From the NCBI GenBank assembly GCA_003452655.1, contig DMNR01000443.1, forward strand, positions 1-19,401: DNA of 19,401 bases, in the 5' to 3' direction. This stretch comes from Actinomycetota bacterium (GTDB lineage Bacteria; Actinomycetota; Actinomycetes; S36-B12; UBA10799). The translations under genes and the position numbers were made by a program. Of the stretch, positions 17,159 to 19,401 are shown one piece after another; position 1 is the stretch's first letter; every line of letters begins with the position of its first letter. The notes under the pieces were generated by a model. The model was not told the origin of the DNA and did not search any database. It was given only the letters and a program-made list of their open reading frames with translations.

Positions 17159-18277
17159 GTGCAGATCGCGCTCATACTTTCCGCAACGTTCATCGTGGTT
17201 GCGCTCTGGGGCGTCCTCGGCAAAGCGAGCACCCTGAATAAGCCTGCCGGACTCATCGTGACCGCATTGCCCATCCTCATCGTCAGCTACGGCTACGTGA
17301 GTGACTCGGCAATCAATTTCGGGTGGGCGATTGCCTGCACTCTGGCCGCTTACGTCGGGCTGGTAATCGCTGCACTGCTGGGATCACGGCCTACGCGGGA
17401 GGCCAGAGTGACCTCCGATGCTGCGGCAACCATCAGCCGGATCTGTGGCATCGCTGTCACGCTCGGGATCGGGGCGATCGGCGTGATGTTCGCCGCAGTG
17501 ATGATTGCCTACTTCTCGGAGCTGAATACTCGCTGGGTTTCAGTCGGAATCGTCCTGACCGGAACAGCAGTTGCGGTCGGTGGTGCGGGGCGGGCGATCA
17601 TGGCTCGAATCGCTCTGGGGACCGCGATTGCCGCAGCGATCATGCTGGTGGTGCTCGGCTTCATCGTGGGCGACCCCGGCGGGGTGACAAATCCCGATGT
17701 CGTTCTTCCCGGACCGGATTTCTGGCCCGCCGTTGGCTACCTGATCGCCATCATGCTGATCGCGATCGCCTACCCGGCACTGCGCAGAACAGACGTCTCC
17801 CGTTCCCGACTCATCACGGCGGCATCAATCGCCGCTGGTATCAGTTTGGTCAGCGTCATCGGGATGTTGATGATCGGTGGCGGTTCGGTCGACATGCCTG
17901 CACTCATCCTCATCATCTTCCCGGTGTACACACCTGTTGGCCTGGCAGCCGTGATTTGTGTATTCCTCGGGATCGGTGGAGCAGTCCTCGTTGCACTTTC
18001 ACTGCGCTGGACGTTCAACGAGCTCGCGTGGTTATTCCCAAGCAAAGTCGAAGAAGAGCTTGCTCAGGACATCCACGAATTCAAGCCATGGTGGGCCGTC
18101 CTCAGCGGAGCTGCATTGCTCGCCTTGGCCGTCCTCCAACCATCCCCGGCGATTCTTTGCTCTGTCACCGCCCTGCCAGCGGCGATCAGCCTGCTTGCCA
18201 TGTTGACGGTTCGCCGCACTGCGGAAGAAACCACCACGGCACCTGCCGAAGAAGTCCCCGCGGACGCTTCAAACTAG
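17159..18277 (+). CDS. Predicted polytopic membrane protein, unrecognised
   Basis: A 372-residue protein of about 11-12 hydrophobic segments (roughly residues 2-20, 28-47, 54-75, 94-118, 125-146, 150-170, 187-207, 218-240, 247-280 as one or two, 310-326 and 330-350), with a short acidic, Ala/Thr-rich C-terminus. One soluble loop is acidic (SKVEEELAQDIHEFKPWW, ~293-310). I do not recognise a family motif; the size and helix number would suit a transporter, but this is only inference. GTG 17159 has AGGAGG four bases upstream, a strong start. It is divergent from the lipase gene and followed after 117 bases by an exported phosphoesterase. Base composition is like its neighbours. Confidence 0.8.
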   Translation: MQIALILSATFIVVALWGVLGKASTLNKPAGLIVTALPILIVSYGYVSDSAINFGWAIACTLAAYVGLVIAALLGSRPTREARVTSDAAATISRICGIAVTLGIGAIGVMFAAVMIAYFSELNTRWVSVGIVLTGTAVAVGGAGRAIMARIALGTAIAAAIMLVVLGFIVGDPGGVTNPDVVLPGPDFWPAVGYLIAIMLIAIAYPALRRTDVSRSRLITAASIAAGISLVSVIGMLMIGGGSVDMPALILIIFPVYTPVGLAAVICVFLGIGGAVLVALSLRWTFNELAWLFPSKVEEELAQDIHEFKPWWAVLSGAALLALAVLQPSPAILCSVTALPAAISLLAMLTVRRTAEETTTAPAEEVPADASN

Positions 18278-18289
18278 GGCGAACTCCTC

Positions 18290-18315
18290 AAATCCGCCCG
18301 TCAATCCACGGATTT
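18290..18315 (+). terminator. Possible weak terminator after the membrane protein gene
   Basis: AAATCCG (18290-18296) pairs with CGGATTT (18309-18315) around a 12-base loop, 12 bases past the stop codon. Only a short T-run is present and part of it is in the stem, so termination would be weak. Confidence 0.3.
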
Positions 18316-18384
18316 TCCGCACGCAGCGCTACGTTCGGCGGAGAAACTGACTCATCGTCGGTTGACGAACGGTGTGGCGATCTT

Positions 18385-18389
18385 GGAGG
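18385..18389 (+). promoter_or_regulatory. Ribosome binding site of the phosphoesterase gene
   Basis: GGAGG five bases before GTG 18395. It selects this start over an in-frame GTG at 18374 and places the twin-arginine motif at residues 6-7. Confidence 0.75.
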
Positions 18390-18394
18390 CATAC

Positions 18395-19401
18395 GTGGCA
18401 GGACTCTCTCGGCGCGCTTTTATTGCGGCTTCGTCTGCTTTGGCTGCGACGCTTGCCGTCCCGCGTGACGCCCTCGCGGCGGTCCTCGCCGCTCCGCTCA
18501 AACCGGCAAACGTGCCCACCACTCTGCAGCAGACCATCACGATCGGGGCGCCGACTTACCAGCAGTATCGGACACTGCTCGCAGGTCCAGGCGAGCCCTA
18601 CCTCCCGCGCTACGACATCACCAAGCAAGTTGCAAATCCGGCTCGCGCCCAATCCCGGCGTTCACTGCTGTATCTCGGTCACTACACCGACATCCATATG
18701 ATCGACGCGCAATCACCGGCTCGCCTCGATGCAATGAATGGGCAGAGCATGTCGCTGTGGGCAGGGGTGATCCGCCCGCAGGACACCATGCAGATGAACA
18801 CCCTCGCTGAAATGACTCGCGCCATGAACGCGGCGACGCTGTCACCGCTGACTGGCGCCCCGATGGCCGCCGCAGTGAATACCGGCGACAGCGCTGACCA
18901 ACACTCCACTCTCGAACTTGACTGGTACATCGGGGTCCTGGACGGCGGATCATTCACCCCCAACTCCGGCAAGGCTGGGGAATATGAGGGTGTTCAAGTC
19001 TGGGACAACACCTGGGCATGGCATCCCGAAGATCCGTCAAACGATGACTTCGGCGCCTACGGATTCCCCACGATTCCCGGCCTGCTCAATGCGGCAGTGA
19101 GCCAAACGGTGACCTCACCAGGGCTTTCTGTTCCGTGGTACGCGGTCTTCGGTAACCACGACACCTTGCTGAACGGATTCGCGCCAATCGATTCCGGCTT
19201 GCGCGCATTGGCAACTGGCGACCGCAAGGCGGACGACTGGCAAGTGTTGGCCGAGGTCTACTTGCGAGGAATGGGCCAAGATGGCAGCGTTTTCAATCGC
19301 TTGACGAATGATGTCTGGACGCAGCGGGGACTAGATGCTCGAATGCGCCACGTCACTGCCGACGGACGTCGCAAGCTGTTCGAGCAACTCGAGTTCATGA
19401 C
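18395..19401 (+). CDS. Tat-exported calcineurin-like metallophosphoesterase (cut by window edge)
   Basis: The first 335 codons of a secreted metal-dependent phosphoesterase, resembling the actinobacterial TIGR03767 group (from memory). GTG 18395 begins a twin-arginine signal: SRRAFIAAS (5-13), a hydrophobic stretch and a likely cleavage near DALAA (25-29). The metallophosphoesterase motifs follow in order: TDIHMID (98-104, D99 and H101), NTGDSAD (162-168, GDxxD form) and FGNHD (252-256). The remaining metal-binding histidines (late H and GHxH) would lie past the right edge. Tat export suggests it folds with its metals before leaving the cell. Substrate unknown. It shares the strand of the membrane protein gene upstream; co-transcription is possible. 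Confidence 0.88.
   Translation, partial: MAGLSRRAFIAASSALAATLAVPRDALAAVLAAPLKPANVPTTLQQTITIGAPTYQQYRTLLAGPGEPYLPRYDITKQVANPARAQSRRSLLYLGHYTDIHMIDAQSPARLDAMNGQSMSLWAGVIRPQDTMQMNTLAEMTRAMNAATLSPLTGAPMAAAVNTGDSADQHSTLELDWYIGVLDGGSFTPNSGKAGEYEGVQVWDNTWAWHPEDPSNDDFGAYGFPTIPGLLNAAVSQTVTSPGLSVPWYAVFGNHDTLLNGFAPIDSGLRALATGDRKADDWQVLAEVYLRGMGQDGSVFNRLTNDVWTQRGLDARMRHVTADGRRKLFEQLEFM

Noticed and set aside
17323..18468. A 381-codon plus-strand frame overlapping the membrane protein gene
   Set aside because: It is a frame-shifted shadow rich in Arg, Cys and His. The frame from 17159 has a strong ribosome site and a coherent membrane-protein profile.

Overview
The window is a chromosomal segment from a mid-to-high-GC actinobacterium. 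Evidence for this is the actinobacterial gene order (amtB-glnB-glnD-ffh, then rpsP-khpA-rimM-trmD-rplS-lepB-rnhB, then a DUF2469 protein, yraN, yifB and dprA), the frequent GTG starts, the Shine-Dalgarno sites of GGAGG type and the actinobacterium-specific DUF2469 protein. From recall, the order closely follows Mycobacterium from the amt/glnB/glnD region down to the dprA homologue. I cannot name the genus. No tRNA, rRNA, IS element, phage gene or CRISPR array is visible.

Layout. Everything from 1 to about 16980 is read on the minus strand, so biological order runs from high to low coordinates: a membrane-anchored secretory-lipase-family hydrolase (15684-16982); a nitrogen block amtB2-glnB2 (14164-15507 and 13826-14164), a spacer with strong hairpins, then amtB1-glnB1-glnD (13551 down to 9519); ffh (9509-7941); a 197-base spacer with nested inverted repeats; the translation operon rpsP-khpA-rimM-trmD (7740-5708); rplS; two adjacent signal peptidase I genes; rnhB; DUF2469; yraN; yifB; and the first 193 codons of dprA, cut by the left edge. 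At the right end two genes run on the plus strand: an unrecognised polytopic membrane protein (17159-18277) and a Tat-exported calcineurin-like phosphoesterase cut by the right edge (18395-19401).

How the genes work together. Two ammonium channel/PII pairs lie in tandem. GlnD would modify the PII proteins at Tyr51 (present in both) according to nitrogen status, and PII would gate the Amt channels. The two Amt proteins differ at a key pore residue: AmtB2 keeps both twin histidines (H180, H329), whereas AmtB1 has Glu184 in place of the first. ffh and the two signal peptidases serve protein export. rpsP, rimM, rplS, trmD and khpA serve ribosome assembly and tRNA modification. rnhB, yraN, yifB and dprA are a nucleic-acid group; yifB and dprA are linked to natural transformation in other bacteria.

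The most interesting signals are the Glu-for-His swap in one of two tandem ammonium channels, the structured spacer before rpsP, the hairpin cluster between the two amtB-glnB units, and a perfect 36-bp tandem repeat extending ribosomal protein S16. I saw no clear evidence for a wholly new multi-gene system. No gene-free stretch exceeds 300 bases; the largest spacer is 13552-13825.
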